Positions 53,019 through 62,187 are shown, counted from the first letter of the stretch. The stretch is DNA of 64,000 nt from Gp1-AA122 sp036378535 (GCA_036378535.1 DASUWH010000046.1:248001-312000); one strand, 5' to 3'. Notes: generated by a model not told the origin, from the letters alone. Translations and numbers: made by a program.

Positions 53019-53903
53019 ATGGCCATTCTAGTTGATAAAAATACGAGATTGATTGTTCAAGGCTTAACCGGGAGAGAAGGTACCTTCCATGCGAAAGCAT
53101 GTGCCGACTACGGAACGAAGGTTGTGGGCGGCGTGACTCCAGGGAAGGGCGGCACTACACACGAGGGCTGGCCCATATTTAACAGCGTGCAGGAAGCAGT
53201 GGACAAGACGGGCGCGAACGCAACCGTTATTTTTGTGCCCCCGCCCTTTGCCGCTGACGCCATCATGGAAGCGGCGGACGCCGAGGTCGAACTCATCGTC
53301 TGCATCACCGAGGGGATTCCGACGCTTGACATGGTTCGCGCCTGGGAGTTTCTCCAGGACCGCCGCTCGCGCCTGATCGGGCCGAATTGCCCGGGCATCA
53401 TCTCACCCGGGAAATGCAAGGTTGGAATCATGCCCGGACACATCCATCGCGAGGGGCCGATCGGTATTGTGTCGCGGTCGGGGACGCTCACCTATGAAGC
53501 GGTTTATCAGTTGACGACCCGCGGCATTGGCCAATCGACGGCGATCGGCATCGGCGGCGACCCGATCATCGGCACGAATTTCGTCGATGCGCTCGACCTG
53601 TTCAATCGCGATCCCCAGACCGAGGCGGTCATCATGATCGGCGAAATTGGTGGCAATGCCGAAGAGACCGCGGCTGACTTCGTGAAGACGCACATGAAGA
53701 AGCCGGTGGTGGGGTTCATCGCCGGACAGACTGCTCCTCCGGGACGGCGCATGGGACACGCTGGCGCAATTATTTCTGGCGGAAAGGGAACTGCAGCCGA
53801 AAAGATCAAAGCCATGGAAGCGGCCGGAATTCGTGTGGCCAAGTCCCCTGCAAGTATCGGAGATACGGTAGTGGCGGCTTTGGGCGTCGCCGCTAGAGTT
53901 TAG
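53019..53903 (+). CDS. sucD: Succinyl-CoA synthetase, alpha subunit
   Basis: A 294-residue CoA-binding subunit. GHAGAIISGGKGTAAEK carries the active-site histidine that is phosphorylated; LTGREGTFHAKACADYGTKV is the CoA-binding start. In the sucC-sucD operon. ndk and the tautomerase gene follow. Confidence 0.97.
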   Translation: MAILVDKNTRLIVQGLTGREGTFHAKACADYGTKVVGGVTPGKGGTTHEGWPIFNSVQEAVDKTGANATVIFVPPPFAADAIMEAADAEVELIVCITEGIPTLDMVRAWEFLQDRRSRLIGPNCPGIISPGKCKVGIMPGHIHREGPIGIVSRSGTLTYEAVYQLTTRGIGQSTAIGIGGDPIIGTNFVDALDLFNRDPQTEAVIMIGEIGGNAEETAADFVKTHMKKPVVGFIAGQTAPPGRRMGHAGAIISGGKGTAAEKIKAMEAAGIRVAKSPASIGDTVVAALGVAARV

Positions 53904-53914
53904 TTTGTACCCTT

Positions 53915-53936
53915 GAGAACGGAGAACTGAGAACTG
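53915..53936. repeat. AGAACTGAGAACTG boundary repeat before ndk
   Basis: GAGAACGGAGAACTGAGAAC and two more bases are tandem near-copies of AGAACTG. The GGAGAA in it is the only ribosome-binding candidate for ndk. A related stretch, AACTAAGAACTGAGAGCTGA, lies at 54381-54400, before the tautomerase gene. Confidence 0.65.
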
Positions 53937-53939
53937 CTA

Positions 53940-54365
53940 ATGAAGACTCTGCAACGCACTCTTACAATCGTCAAGCCCGACGCGGTCAGGAAGAACGCGA
54001 TCGGCGACATTATCGAGCAATTCGAAAAGAACGGCTTTCATATTCTCTCCATGAAGATGCTGGAAATCTCCAAGCACCAGGCGGAACAGTTCTATGCCGT
54101 GCACGCCAGCCGGCCTTTTTACAACTCGCTTACCGATTTCATGTCGAGTGGTCCCATCGTTGCCCTGGCACTCGAAAAAGAAAATGCCATCGCCGATCTA
54201 CGGGAACTGATGGGCGCGACCAACCCCGCTAACGCCAAAGAGGGGACGATCCGCAAGAAGTGGGCAAGCAGCATCGAAAGTAACGCGATCCACGGATCGG
54301 ATGCCGAAGATACGGCCCGTTTTGAATTGAGTTTCTTCTTTGCGGGCTACGAACTCGCGAAATAA
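53940..54365 (+). CDS. ndk: Nucleoside diphosphate kinase
   Basis: A 141-residue enzyme that transfers the gamma phosphate between nucleotides. LTIVKPDAVRKNAIGDIIEQ at the start and the active-site histidine in NAIHGSDAEDTA are present. Gaps of 36 bases to sucD and about 40 to the next gene are filled by boundary repeats. Confidence 0.97.
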   Translation: MKTLQRTLTIVKPDAVRKNAIGDIIEQFEKNGFHILSMKMLEISKHQAEQFYAVHASRPFYNSLTDFMSSGPIVALALEKENAIADLRELMGATNPANAKEGTIRKKWASSIESNAIHGSDAEDTARFELSFFFAGYELAK

Positions 54366-54404
54366 CAAGTGCGAGCCGACAACTAAGAACTGAGAGCTGA
54401 GCCA

Positions 54405-54596
54405 ATGCCATTAGTGCAAATCACGATGCTCGAAGGCCGCAGTACCGATCAGAAACGCAAACTTGCCCAACGCATTACCGATGCCATGGTGGAGGAAGCC
54501 GGGGCTCGGCGGGAGGCGATCGTGGTGGCATTCCATGAAGTGTCGAAAGAGAGCTATGCTTCCGGTGGAGTGTTGATGGCCGACAAACAGAAATGA
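54405..54596 (+). CDS. 4-oxalocrotonate tautomerase-family protein
   Basis: A 63-residue protein. It starts MPLVQITMLEGRSTDQKRKL, with Pro1 exposed after Met removal, the usual catalytic base. Substrate is unknown. It follows ndk on the same strand. Confidence 0.88.
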   Translation: MPLVQITMLEGRSTDQKRKLAQRITDAMVEEAGARREAIVVAFHEVSKESYASGGVLMADKQK

Positions 54597-54603
54597 AGAT
54601 GGG

Positions 54604-54625
54604 GCGCGGGCATTCCTGCCCGCGC
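54604..54625. terminator. Stem-loop between convergent genes
   Basis: GCGCGGGCA (54604-54612) and TGCCCGCGC (54617-54625) form a perfect 9-bp stem with a TTCC loop. No T-run follows on either strand, so it may act as an mRNA end stabiliser or bidirectional stop. It lies between the tautomerase gene (+) and the monooxygenase gene (-). Confidence 0.5.
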
Positions 54626-54629
54626 ATTG

Positions 54630-54917
54630 CTAGCCAAGCGGTTCGTAGAGGTTTCCCTCAACCCGATCAGCGATCTTAGGCAGCTCTTTTTTCGCGTATT
54701 GCAGGAAGTGCGGCGCGGCACGATGGACTTCGAGGGCAGCATCGTCTTTGTACTGCTCATAGATAAAAAAGCGCCGCGGCTCGGTACGATGCCGATGTAC
54801 CACATACATCTGGCAGCCGGGCTCTTTGCGCGATTCTTCGGTCAGTTTCGAAAACAAGTTGGCGACTTCTGGCTCACGGCCGACTTTTGCCATCCAGGTA
54901 ACAGCCAAGACAACCAT
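54630..54917 (-). CDS. ABM-domain protein (putative monooxygenase)
   Basis: A 95-residue dimeric alpha-beta-barrel protein. RKEPGCQMYVVHRHRTEPRR and FFIYEQYKDDAALEVHRAAP are typical of the antibiotic-biosynthesis monooxygenase family, a group that includes quinol oxidases such as YgiN. It ends 33 bases from the tautomerase gene on the other strand and 17 bases downstream of purA. Confidence 0.88.
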   Translation of the reverse strand: MVVLAVTWMAKVGREPEVANLFSKLTEESRKEPGCQMYVVHRHRTEPRRFFIYEQYKDDAALEVHRAAPHFLQYAKKELPKIADRVEGNLYEPLG

Positions 54918-54933
54918 CGCTCTGCTCCGCTTG

Positions 54934-56280
54934 CTAAGTTCTTGCCCGGGCCCGTTTCTTTTGAGTCGCCGCGGCTTTGAGTTCCGCGGCGAATTCGTCT
55001 ACGAAAATCGTCTGCTCACGGTCAGGTCCAGTCGAAACCATGCCCACGCGGGCACCCGTCTCCTTTTCTACAAAGGCTAGATAGGTGCGGGCAGCTTTAG
55101 GCAACTTTTCCATGCTGCGGATACCTTGAGTTGACGTTTTCCAGCCCGGCATCTTCTCATAAACGGGCTCGATTTTGGCATACCCACTATCTTGGGCGGG
55201 AATTTCGGCCGTTTCCTTGCCGTTGATCTTGTACTTTACACAAATCGGAATCTCCGCCAATTCATCAAGGACGTCGAGTTTCGTCACCACCAGCCACGAG
55301 ATTCCATTGATCATGACCGAGTAGCGCAGGAGCGGGAGATCGAGCCAGCCACAACGACGTGGACGGCCGGTAACAGCGCCGAACTCATTGCCGCGAGCGC
55401 GCAACTGCTCTCCCATTGCATCCAGGGCTTCCGTGGGGAACGGCCCGCCGCCGACGCGGGTGCAATAAGCTTTGGTCACGCCAATGACGCGATCGATAGC
55501 CGTTGGCGCTACGCCCGTTCCAATGACAGCTCCGCCGGAAGTCGAACTGGAGGAAGTCACGAATGGATAAGTGCCATGATCGATGTCGAGCATCGTGCCT
55601 TGGGCGCCTTCGAACATGACCGACTCACCGGCTAAGAGCGCCTTGTTCAGCAACAGCGCGGTATCGCAAACGAACGGAGCAATTTTCTCCGCTGCCTGCG
55701 AGTACTCGGCGAACATCTTGTCCGCATCGAGCGGCTCGGAGTTGAATAGCGCGTGCGCGATCATGTTTTTCTCGCGCACAGCATTTTCTATATGGGTCTT
55801 TAGCAACTTGAGGTCAAGCAGATCGGCCACCCGCAAACCGCGGCGGCCCATCTTGTCTTCATAGGTAGGGCCGATGCCTCGCGAGGTAGTGCCGATTTTG
55901 ACGCGCCCGGGAGCATTCTCGGCTGCCAACTCGATCATCCGGTGGTACGGCAGGATAACGTGAGCGCGGTTGCTGATAAATAGATTGCCGTCGATGGCAA
56001 CGCCAGCCGCGCGCAGCCCCGCGACTTCTTTCAAGAATGCGATCGGGTCCAGCACGACTCCGTTGCCGATTACGCCGCGACAACCGGGCCTCAGCACGCC
56101 GGAAGGAACAAGCTGGAGGATGAACTTCTTCCCGTTGATGATGACGGTGTGACCAGCATTATGACCGCCGGCATAACGCGCTACGACGGGAAAACTTTCC
56201 GATAGAACATCAACGATCTTGCCTTTGCCCTCGTCTCCCCACTGCGCGCCTACGATAACCGCAGTCCTGCCTCTGCTCAA
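54934..56280 (-). CDS. purA: Adenylosuccinate synthetase
   Basis: A 448-residue GTP-dependent enzyme of AMP synthesis. TAVIVGAQWGDEGKGKIVDV is the start with the GDEGKGK loop; YAGGHNAGHTVIINGKKF follows. A basic tail (KKRARART) ends it. The start is uncertain: TTG at 56280 has GGAG six bases upstream; TTG at 56286 overlaps this site. No ATG fits. A likely promoter is at 56375-56403. Confidence 0.95.
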   Translation of the reverse strand: MSRGRTAVIVGAQWGDEGKGKIVDVLSESFPVVARYAGGHNAGHTVIINGKKFILQLVPSGVLRPGCRGVIGNGVVLDPIAFLKEVAGLRAAGVAIDGNLFISNRAHVILPYHRMIELAAENAPGRVKIGTTSRGIGPTYEDKMGRRGLRVADLLDLKLLKTHIENAVREKNMIAHALFNSEPLDADKMFAEYSQAAEKIAPFVCDTALLLNKALLAGESVMFEGAQGTMLDIDHGTYPFVTSSSSTSGGAVIGTGVAPTAIDRVIGVTKAYCTRVGGGPFPTEALDAMGEQLRARGNEFGAVTGRPRRCGWLDLPLLRYSVMINGISWLVVTKLDVLDELAEIPICVKYKINGKETAEIPAQDSGYAKIEPVYEKMPGWKTSTQGIRSMEKLPKAARTYLAFVEKETGARVGMVSTGPDREQTIFVDEFAAELKAAATQKKRARART

Positions 56281-56374
56281 TGCCAACTCCGTAGTTTGAT
56301 TTGCGGCCACCCATAGCCGCCGTGCGGGGGTCGCACACACTTCTTGCCCGTAGTAATGCGACTGAAAATATGGA

Positions 56375-56403
56375 ATTAAACTAAACGGGGTGTGTACAAA
56401 CAA
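56375..56403 (-). promoter_or_regulatory. Probable purA promoter
   Basis: On the reverse strand TTGTTT (56398-56403) and TTTAAT (56375-56380) are 17 bases apart. The -10 box matches consensus at five of six positions, the -35 at four. The leader would be about 90 bases. Confidence 0.5.
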
Positions 56404-56486
56404 TCATAACCTGCGGTGAGAAAACGGGCAATCCGTTAAGCTGTGCCGGGGTCGGTTTTGGCCTAACTTTGCTTGTGCATGATCGC

Positions 56487-56492
56487 TATAAA
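56487..56492 (+). promoter_or_regulatory. -10 box of mutM, possible leaderless start
   Basis: TATAAA ends eight bases before the mutM ATG. Transcription would begin at or within one or two bases of the start codon, and there is no ribosome-binding site, which suggests a leaderless mRNA. No good -35 box is visible. Confidence 0.4.
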
Positions 56493-56500
56493 CTGTTTAT

Positions 56501-57313
56501 ATGCCTGAACTTCCTGAAGTCGAAACCGTCGCCCGGGGACTCGCCAAGCGGGTCAGTGGCGACGCCATCGAGTCCATATGGCTTGGTTCCAAAAAGGAGC
56601 CGCTAAAATCTCCGGCAAAGTTGATCGCGCGCACCTTGGAAGGCGCCCGTATCGTGACGGTGCGGCGCGTGGGGAAGCAGATCGTCTTTGACCTGCTTAA
56701 TCCATCAGCCAGGCCAAGCCAATGGATTGTGCATCTGGGTATGACGGGACAAATGCTGGTGTGCTCCCCTGATGCGGCGATCAAAAAGCATACTCACGCG
56801 ATTGCCAAATTGGCGTCGGGCAAAGAATTGCGATTCGTGGATCCCCGCCGCTTTGGCCGCCTCAGCGTTGCCAGTAATGGTGATTTTGCCGGAACGGGGC
56901 TGGAACCTCTTGAAATCGACGCGGAGTCCTTCATCAGATTATTTCGCGGACGGAAAGCTCCGATCAAAAGCGCACTGCTCAACCAGAAGTTGCTTGGCGG
57001 TGTCGGCAACATCTATGCCGACGAAGCACTCTTTCGGGCGGGCATACGACCGCGGCGACGCGCGGGGAGTCTTACCCGGGAACAACTGACCAAGCTGCAC
57101 CAGTCACTGAAGAAGGTTCTCAAGGAGGCCATTCGTCTGGGTGGCTCTTCGATTTCAGACTACGTAGATGCGGACGGCGAAGAAGGCTTTTTCCAGTTGC
57201 GTCACCGGGTTTATGGCCGAGAAGGCGAGCCGTGTCTCATATGTAAAACTCCTGTCGAACGCATCGTCATTGCCGGAAGAAGCAGTCATTACTGTCCAAC
57301 CTGCCAGAAGTAA
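56501..57313 (+). CDS. mutM: Formamidopyrimidine-DNA glycosylase
   Basis: A 270-residue repair enzyme for 8-oxoguanine. MPELPEVETVARGLAKRV gives the catalytic Pro1; IVHLGMTGQMLV and the zinc finger CLICKTPVERIVIAGRSSHY with CPTCQK are conserved. The ROK kinase gene follows after about 75 bases. Confidence 0.97.
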   Translation: MPELPEVETVARGLAKRVSGDAIESIWLGSKKEPLKSPAKLIARTLEGARIVTVRRVGKQIVFDLLNPSARPSQWIVHLGMTGQMLVCSPDAAIKKHTHAIAKLASGKELRFVDPRRFGRLSVASNGDFAGTGLEPLEIDAESFIRLFRGRKAPIKSALLNQKLLGGVGNIYADEALFRAGIRPRRRAGSLTREQLTKLHQSLKKVLKEAIRLGGSSISDYVDADGEEGFFQLRHRVYGREGEPCLICKTPVERIVIAGRSSHYCPTCQK

Positions 57314-57389
57314 GATGACAGTAAGTAACGTGAGCTGCCGCAATGTGGTCACGCCTCGCGGGCATCTGGTAATCTGAAACGTTTTAATT

Positions 57390-58415
57390 ATGGCTGACTT
57401 CGCCATCGGCGTAGATATGGGCGGCACCAACCTGCGCATCGCGGCGGTAGACGAGCAGGGCAATCTCATCGAAAAAGTAACGCTGGGTACCAGGATCGCA
57501 CTGGGAAGCGATCGCGTGCTCGATGACATGTGCGATGCCATTCGGCGCCTCTCCGACAAATATCAGGCCGGCTCCAGGTTGCTAGGTATCGGCATCGGCG
57601 TGCCCGGGATTATTGACATGGACAGCGGCATGATTCGCGAATCACCAAATTTGCCAGGGTGGTTGGATACCCCGGTGCGCAAAGAAATTGAAAGACGTCT
57701 CCGCACCCGCGTCATCCTGGAAAATGATGCCAATTCGGCGGCTTTTGGCGAGAAGTGGCTTGGAGCGGCTCGTCACGTTGAGGATTTGGCTATCATTACG
57801 CTGGGAACCGGTGTCGGGGGCGGGCTAATCTTTGGTGGCCGCATATGGCACGGCATGAGTGGTATGGCTGGCGAGTTCGGTCACACCACCATCGAGCCTG
57901 ACGGAGTGTTGTGCGGATGCGGCAATCGCGGGTGCGTCGAGCAGTATGCCTCGGCCTCGGCAGTGATGCGCATGGCCAAGGCTGCGATTGCCAGCGGCCA
58001 CGCGCCAGCGTTAGCGAAGGCTGCCAGTTCTGACCCCGAGTTCAGCGCCAAAGCTGTTTACAATCTCGCGATTCAGGGAGACCTGGACGCGCGACGTATC
58101 TTTCAGCACGTCGGGCGCGCACTGGGAATTCTGATGGCCAACCTTGTCAATTCTCTGAACCTTCCCATGTACGTTGTGGGCGGAGGAGTTTCGAGCGCCT
58201 GGGAGGCATTCTCTCCCAGTATTTTCGAAGAATTGCGGCAGCGTAGCATGGTATATGCGGCCACGGCACCACCAAGCCAAGCCGGCGATCAGGGCGCCTC
58301 CGCGCGGGTGGATGTCAAGGTGACCCGATACACGATCGTCACGCGCGCGCTGCTGGGAAGCGATGCGGGGCTCTATGGAGCCGCGAGGTTGCCCATGGTG
58401 GAAGGCGCCATCTAG
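57390..58415 (+). CDS. ROK-family sugar kinase (glucokinase-like)
   Basis: A 341-residue protein. IGVDMGGTNLRIAAVDEQGN is the phosphate-binding start; GTGVGGGLIFGGRIWHGMSG and the zinc-binding CGCGNRGCVEQYASASAVM motif are of the ROK family. Glucokinase is the likeliest activity. TAATCT ends about 15 bases before the ATG and could be its -10 box. Confidence 0.92.
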   Translation: MADFAIGVDMGGTNLRIAAVDEQGNLIEKVTLGTRIALGSDRVLDDMCDAIRRLSDKYQAGSRLLGIGIGVPGIIDMDSGMIRESPNLPGWLDTPVRKEIERRLRTRVILENDANSAAFGEKWLGAARHVEDLAIITLGTGVGGGLIFGGRIWHGMSGMAGEFGHTTIEPDGVLCGCGNRGCVEQYASASAVMRMAKAAIASGHAPALAKAASSDPEFSAKAVYNLAIQGDLDARRIFQHVGRALGILMANLVNSLNLPMYVVGGGVSSAWEAFSPSIFEELRQRSMVYAATAPPSQAGDQGASARVDVKVTRYTIVTRALLGSDAGLYGAARLPMVEGAI

Positions 58416-58442
58416 TTACAGCCGAGCGGAAATGCTGCCCGC

Positions 58443-59510
58443 TTATTCCTCTCCTACTCTCGAGAATGCTGCCAGGAATGCCTGATTCTGCTCCGGAGTT
58501 CCGACCGTAACGCGAATCGCAGTGGGAGCTCCCCATCCTGCCAGGGAGCGAATAAACACGCCCGCGGCTTTCATCCGATTGGAGAATTCGTCAGCGGGTT
58601 TACCGATGTCGCAATAAATGAAGTTCGCCCACGTCGGAACGGGGTCGTAGCCAAGACCGGCCAGGCTGCGGCTCAAATATTCCGCTCCCGCAGCGTTATT
58701 CACCACAGCTTGACATATATGAGTTTCGTCGGCGAGGGCGGCGAGCGCTCCCGCCTGGGCTGCCAGAGAAATCGAATAGGTGCAGCGCATTTGGGCGAAA
58801 CGCGCGAGCAGTTCGGGGGGACCGAGGGCATAACCGATGCGCATACCCGCCAAACCGTGCACCTTGGAAAACGTTCTGAGCACGACGACGTTGGTGTTGT
58901 TCCGAACGTAGTCGAGAGAGTGAGAGTAGTGGAAGCCACGTTCCGCGGCAAAGTAGGCGCCGTATTCGTAATAGGCTTCGTCAAGGACGACAATCACGCG
59001 CTGGGGAACTCGGGACAGAAATAAATCGGTAGCAGCGGCGTCGAAAGCAGTTCCTGTAGGATTGTTCGGATTTGCCAGGAAGATGATCTGGGTGGATGGA
59101 TCGATAGAGGCCGCAAGCGCATCCAGATCGAAGCAATGATTTCGCATTGCTATCTGAACAAGTTTGCCTCCGGCCATAGCGCTGGCGACACGGTATGCAA
59201 TGAATGATCGTTCGCTGGTGACCGCGTTAAGGCCTGGCCGGAGCAGGGAGCGGGCGATGATATTGATCAGTTCCGTCGAGCCTGCGCCGATGAGCACCTG
59301 TTCCGGCCGAAGAGAATGATATTCGGCCAATTTCGATTGCAGCTCGCGTGCGTCATCATCAGGATAAAGATGGCAGCGGGCGATTGCCGATTGCATCGCC
59401 GCCAGGGCTTTCGGCGAGGGGCCGTACGGACTTTCATTGGAAGCCAGGGAAATCAAGGTACATCCTGGGCGCGTCTTGAGATTCGCTACGCTCGCGAAAA
59501 CCTCATGCAA
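58443..59510 (-). CDS. Histidinol-phosphate aminotransferase-like enzyme
   Basis: A 355-residue PLP aminotransferase of fold type I. SLASNESPYGPSPKALAAM, NPNNPTGTA, DEAYYEY and the PLP-lysine motif RTFSKVHGLAGMRIGYALG are as in HisC. It could serve histidine synthesis or a related aromatic transamination. The gene is separate from other his genes. Confidence 0.88.
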   Translation of the reverse strand: MHEVFASVANLKTRPGCTLISLASNESPYGPSPKALAAMQSAIARCHLYPDDDARELQSKLAEYHSLRPEQVLIGAGSTELINIIARSLLRPGLNAVTSERSFIAYRVASAMAGGKLVQIAMRNHCFDLDALAASIDPSTQIIFLANPNNPTGTAFDAAATDLFLSRVPQRVIVVLDEAYYEYGAYFAAERGFHYSHSLDYVRNNTNVVVLRTFSKVHGLAGMRIGYALGPPELLARFAQMRCTYSISLAAQAGALAALADETHICQAVVNNAAGAEYLSRSLAGLGYDPVPTWANFIYCDIGKPADEFSNRMKAAGVFIRSLAGWGAPTAIRVTVGTPEQNQAFLAAFSRVGEE

Positions 59511-59517
59511 ATGTCAC

Positions 59518-60267
59518 TCAGGCGGACAGCTTCGCCGTTTTCACCGCACTCTTCAAACGCGTGACTTCCTGGGGATTCAGCTGCCGATATTTGCCGGGAG
59601 TCACATCGAGCTCCAGAGGCCCATAGCGGACGCGCTTGATCTTCTCCACGTGGTGTCCGACCTGCTCGAACATGCGTCTTATCTGCCGGTTGCGACCCTC
59701 AATCATCGTGATTTCATACCACGGGTTCGCCGCTTCGCGAATGATACGGATCTTTGCGGGCGCCGTTTTGACACGGCGGCCTTCACCGGTTTCAATGGAA
59801 ACTCCGCTTCGCAACCTGGTGAGAGCTTCCTGGCTGGGCTGACCACTCACTTTGATGAGGTAAGTCTTGGGGACATGGGACGCTGCCTTCATCAGTTGCT
59901 GGGCAAGCGTGCCATCGTTGGTGAGGAGAAGCAGGCCTTCGCTCGCGTAGTCGAGACGCCCGACGGGATAAACCCGCGCCTTGATGCCACGCAGTAAGCT
60001 CATCACAGTGGGCCGCCCTTCAGGATCGCTGACCGTGGTCACGTATCCCTTTGGCTTGTTTAACAGCACATAGACGGGCCGCTCAGGCCCGTGCAGAAGC
60101 TTGCCATCTACGCGGATGTGGTCCTGGTCAGGATCGGCCTTGGTCCCCAGCTCCGTCACGGTCCGGCCATTCACGGCGACTCGGCCGGAGGAGATCATTT
60201 CCTCAGCCTTGCGGCGGGAGGCAATTCCGGCCGCGGCGATAATTTTCTGTAAGCGCTCGGCTGCCAT
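59518..60267 (-). CDS. Pseudouridine synthase (RluB/RsuA family)
   Basis: A 249-residue enzyme with an N-terminal S4 domain (MAAERLQKIIAAAGIASRRK; SGRVAVNGRTV) and a catalytic domain whose GRLDYASEGLLLLTNDG holds the active aspartate. It modifies 23S or 16S rRNA. It ends eight bases upstream of the aminotransferase start and is probably co-transcribed with it. Confidence 0.93.
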   Translation of the reverse strand: MAAERLQKIIAAAGIASRRKAEEMISSGRVAVNGRTVTELGTKADPDQDHIRVDGKLLHGPERPVYVLLNKPKGYVTTVSDPEGRPTVMSLLRGIKARVYPVGRLDYASEGLLLLTNDGTLAQQLMKAASHVPKTYLIKVSGQPSQEALTRLRSGVSIETGEGRRVKTAPAKIRIIREAANPWYEITMIEGRNRQIRRMFEQVGHHVEKIKRVRYGPLELDVTPGKYRQLNPQEVTRLKSAVKTAKLSA

Positions 60268-60369
60268 AATCGTGCAATTAAGAGCTTAGCAGAATGCTAA
60301 TGGCAGTATCCGGCTGCGAAGACCTAGCTAGCAGGGAAACTCTGATTAAGCGGGCAAACACAAACGCAA

Positions 60370-60427
60370 GGTCCCTCAACTCCGCGGAAGCGCTCGTACC
60401 TCGCGCTTCCGCTGCGCTCGGGATGAC
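60370..60427. repeat. Dispersed GGTCCCTC...GGGATGACA repeat
   Basis: It begins GGTCCCTCAACTCCGC and ends GCTCGGGATGACA, the same ends as the elements at 29264-29294 (inverted) and 34886-34907. It lies in the divergent gap between the pseudouridine synthase and the OmpA-family gene. Confidence 0.6.
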
Positions 60428-60555
60428 AGAAATGAACTTAAATCAGAGCTTCCCTAGCACAGGGGGTATTACGTTCGTAATCTTGGGCCAGCTTACTTGG
60501 CGCTATAGTGTTCTCTCTACTCGGAAATCGTGTACCAAGACTAGGGGATTTACTA

Positions 60556-62187
60556 ATGAAACTGTCTCTCGCTTTGCTTGCCGCATTATGGATGGTTGCA
60601 GGTGCCGTTGCTCAGCAAGACTCGCAGGCTGTTGAGCCGATGGACCAGACTCCGGTGTTCCACGTGAAGGTGGTCTCGCGGACTACCAAAGCCGTGAATT
60701 ATCGCCATCGCGGCGGATCGACGAGCGTGGATTTCAAAGGAACGAGCCTGATGCCCGCTGCCAGCGGCAAGGCGAAAGTCGACAGCAAAGAGGGGCGCCT
60801 GGAAATTAACGCTGAATTCGCGCACCTGGTGCCGGCGAAGACATTTGGCCCCGAATACCTCACTTATGTTCTTTGGGCAATCACGCCTGAAGGCCGCCCC
60901 GTGAATCTGGGTGAAGTGCTGCTCGAGGACGGCAAGTCGAACCTCCATGTCACGACGGATCTGCAGGCTTTCGGAATGATTGTCACTGCGGAGCCGTATT
61001 TTGCGGTAACCAGGCCGGGTGACAAGGTTGTTGCCGAGAACATCATCAAGCAGCAGACGAAAGGTTGGGAAGAGGCGATTGACGCCAAGTTCGACATGCT
61101 GGAAGCGGGGCAGTACACGATCGATGTACCGGCCGATCAACTTCCGGCAACGACTAATACGAATCCCAAGGTTCCTCTGGACCTGCTGCAGGCGCGCAAT
61201 GCCGTGGCTATCGCCAAAGCTGCGGGAGCCGGTCAGTATGCAGCCGACAGCCTAGCCAAAGCCGAAGACAACCTGGCTCGCGCGGAAGATTATTTAAAGC
61301 GCAAACAGGGGAAGACTCCCATTGGCACAATGGCGCGTGGCGCAACCCAGATGGCCGAGGACGCGCGCGTCCTGACGCTCCAGAGAAAAGAACAGGAAAG
61401 AGTTGCCGCCGAAAAGCGTGCCATGGAAGAGCGCCGCGCCAAGGCGGAAGCCGATGCCAAGGAAGCTGCGGCAAAAGAAGCCCAGGCACGGGCTCAGTCT
61501 GAGGAAGACGCGAAACGCCGCGCCCAGGCCGAAGCTGATCGCCAAGCCGCCGAGCAAGCCAAGGCAGAAGCCGAGAAGGCGAAGGCAGAAGCCGAAGCGG
61601 CTCGCGCCGCAGCTCTGGTAGAACAGCAGAAAGCCGAGCAGGAAACGGAGAAGGCGCGACAAGCTGCGGCGGACGCAATTCGTCAGAAAGAAGAGATGCG
61701 GGCGCGCTTGCTCAATCAGCTCAACCAGGTTTTAGAGACAAGGGATTCGGACCGCGGCCTGGTCGTCAGCATGCCCGATGTTTTGTTCGATAGCGGCCAG
61801 TACACGCTCAAGCCGGCAGCTCGCGAGAGGCTCGCTCGTGTCGCGGGCATCGTGACTGCCTATCCGGAGCTTACGTTCGAGATAGAAGGCCATACTGATA
61901 GCACCGGCTCTGACAGTTTCAACCAGCTGCTCTCAGAAAAGCGCGCTGCCAGCGTGCGCGACTACCTGGTCGACGCAGGCGTTTCGATCAACAGCGTAAT
62001 TGCCCGAGGCTTTGGAAGCACTCGTCCGGTCGCAGAAAATACAAATGCGGCAGGGAGGAAGTTGAACCGCCGGGTGGAGATGATTGTTTCCGGCGACGTG
62101 ATCGGCACGCATATCGGCGGAGAGCCTGGCTTAATCTCGCCAAGAACATCCTCGCAGCCATTGCCGGTGAGCGCGCCGCAGCAATAG
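60556..62187 (+). CDS. OmpA-family protein with long coiled coil
   Basis: A 543-residue exported protein: signal peptide at 1-20 (MKLSLALLAALWMVAGAVAQ), a beta domain of about 190 residues, an alanine/glutamate/lysine-rich coiled coil (about 220-385) and a C-terminal OmpA peptidoglycan-binding domain (FEIEGHTDSTGSDSFNQLLS; NRRVEMIVSG). It probably bridges envelope and peptidoglycan. ATG at 60556 is preferred to an earlier start because it begins the signal peptide. A TATAGT box at 60504-60509 may be its promoter. Confidence 0.92.
   Translation: MKLSLALLAALWMVAGAVAQQDSQAVEPMDQTPVFHVKVVSRTTKAVNYRHRGGSTSVDFKGTSLMPAASGKAKVDSKEGRLEINAEFAHLVPAKTFGPEYLTYVLWAITPEGRPVNLGEVLLEDGKSNLHVTTDLQAFGMIVTAEPYFAVTRPGDKVVAENIIKQQTKGWEEAIDAKFDMLEAGQYTIDVPADQLPATTNTNPKVPLDLLQARNAVAIAKAAGAGQYAADSLAKAEDNLARAEDYLKRKQGKTPIGTMARGATQMAEDARVLTLQRKEQERVAAEKRAMEERRAKAEADAKEAAAKEAQARAQSEEDAKRRAQAEADRQAAEQAKAEAEKAKAEAEAARAAALVEQQKAEQETEKARQAAADAIRQKEEMRARLLNQLNQVLETRDSDRGLVVSMPDVLFDSGQYTLKPAARERLARVAGIVTAYPELTFEIEGHTDSTGSDSFNQLLSEKRAASVRDYLVDAGVSINSVIARGFGSTRPVAENTNAAGRKLNRRVEMIVSGDVIGTHIGGEPGLISPRTSSQPLPVSAPQQ

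Noticed and set aside
60300..60316. Sigma54-like TGGCA...TGC sequence
   Set aside because: The spacing between GG and GC does not fit the -24/-12 rule.
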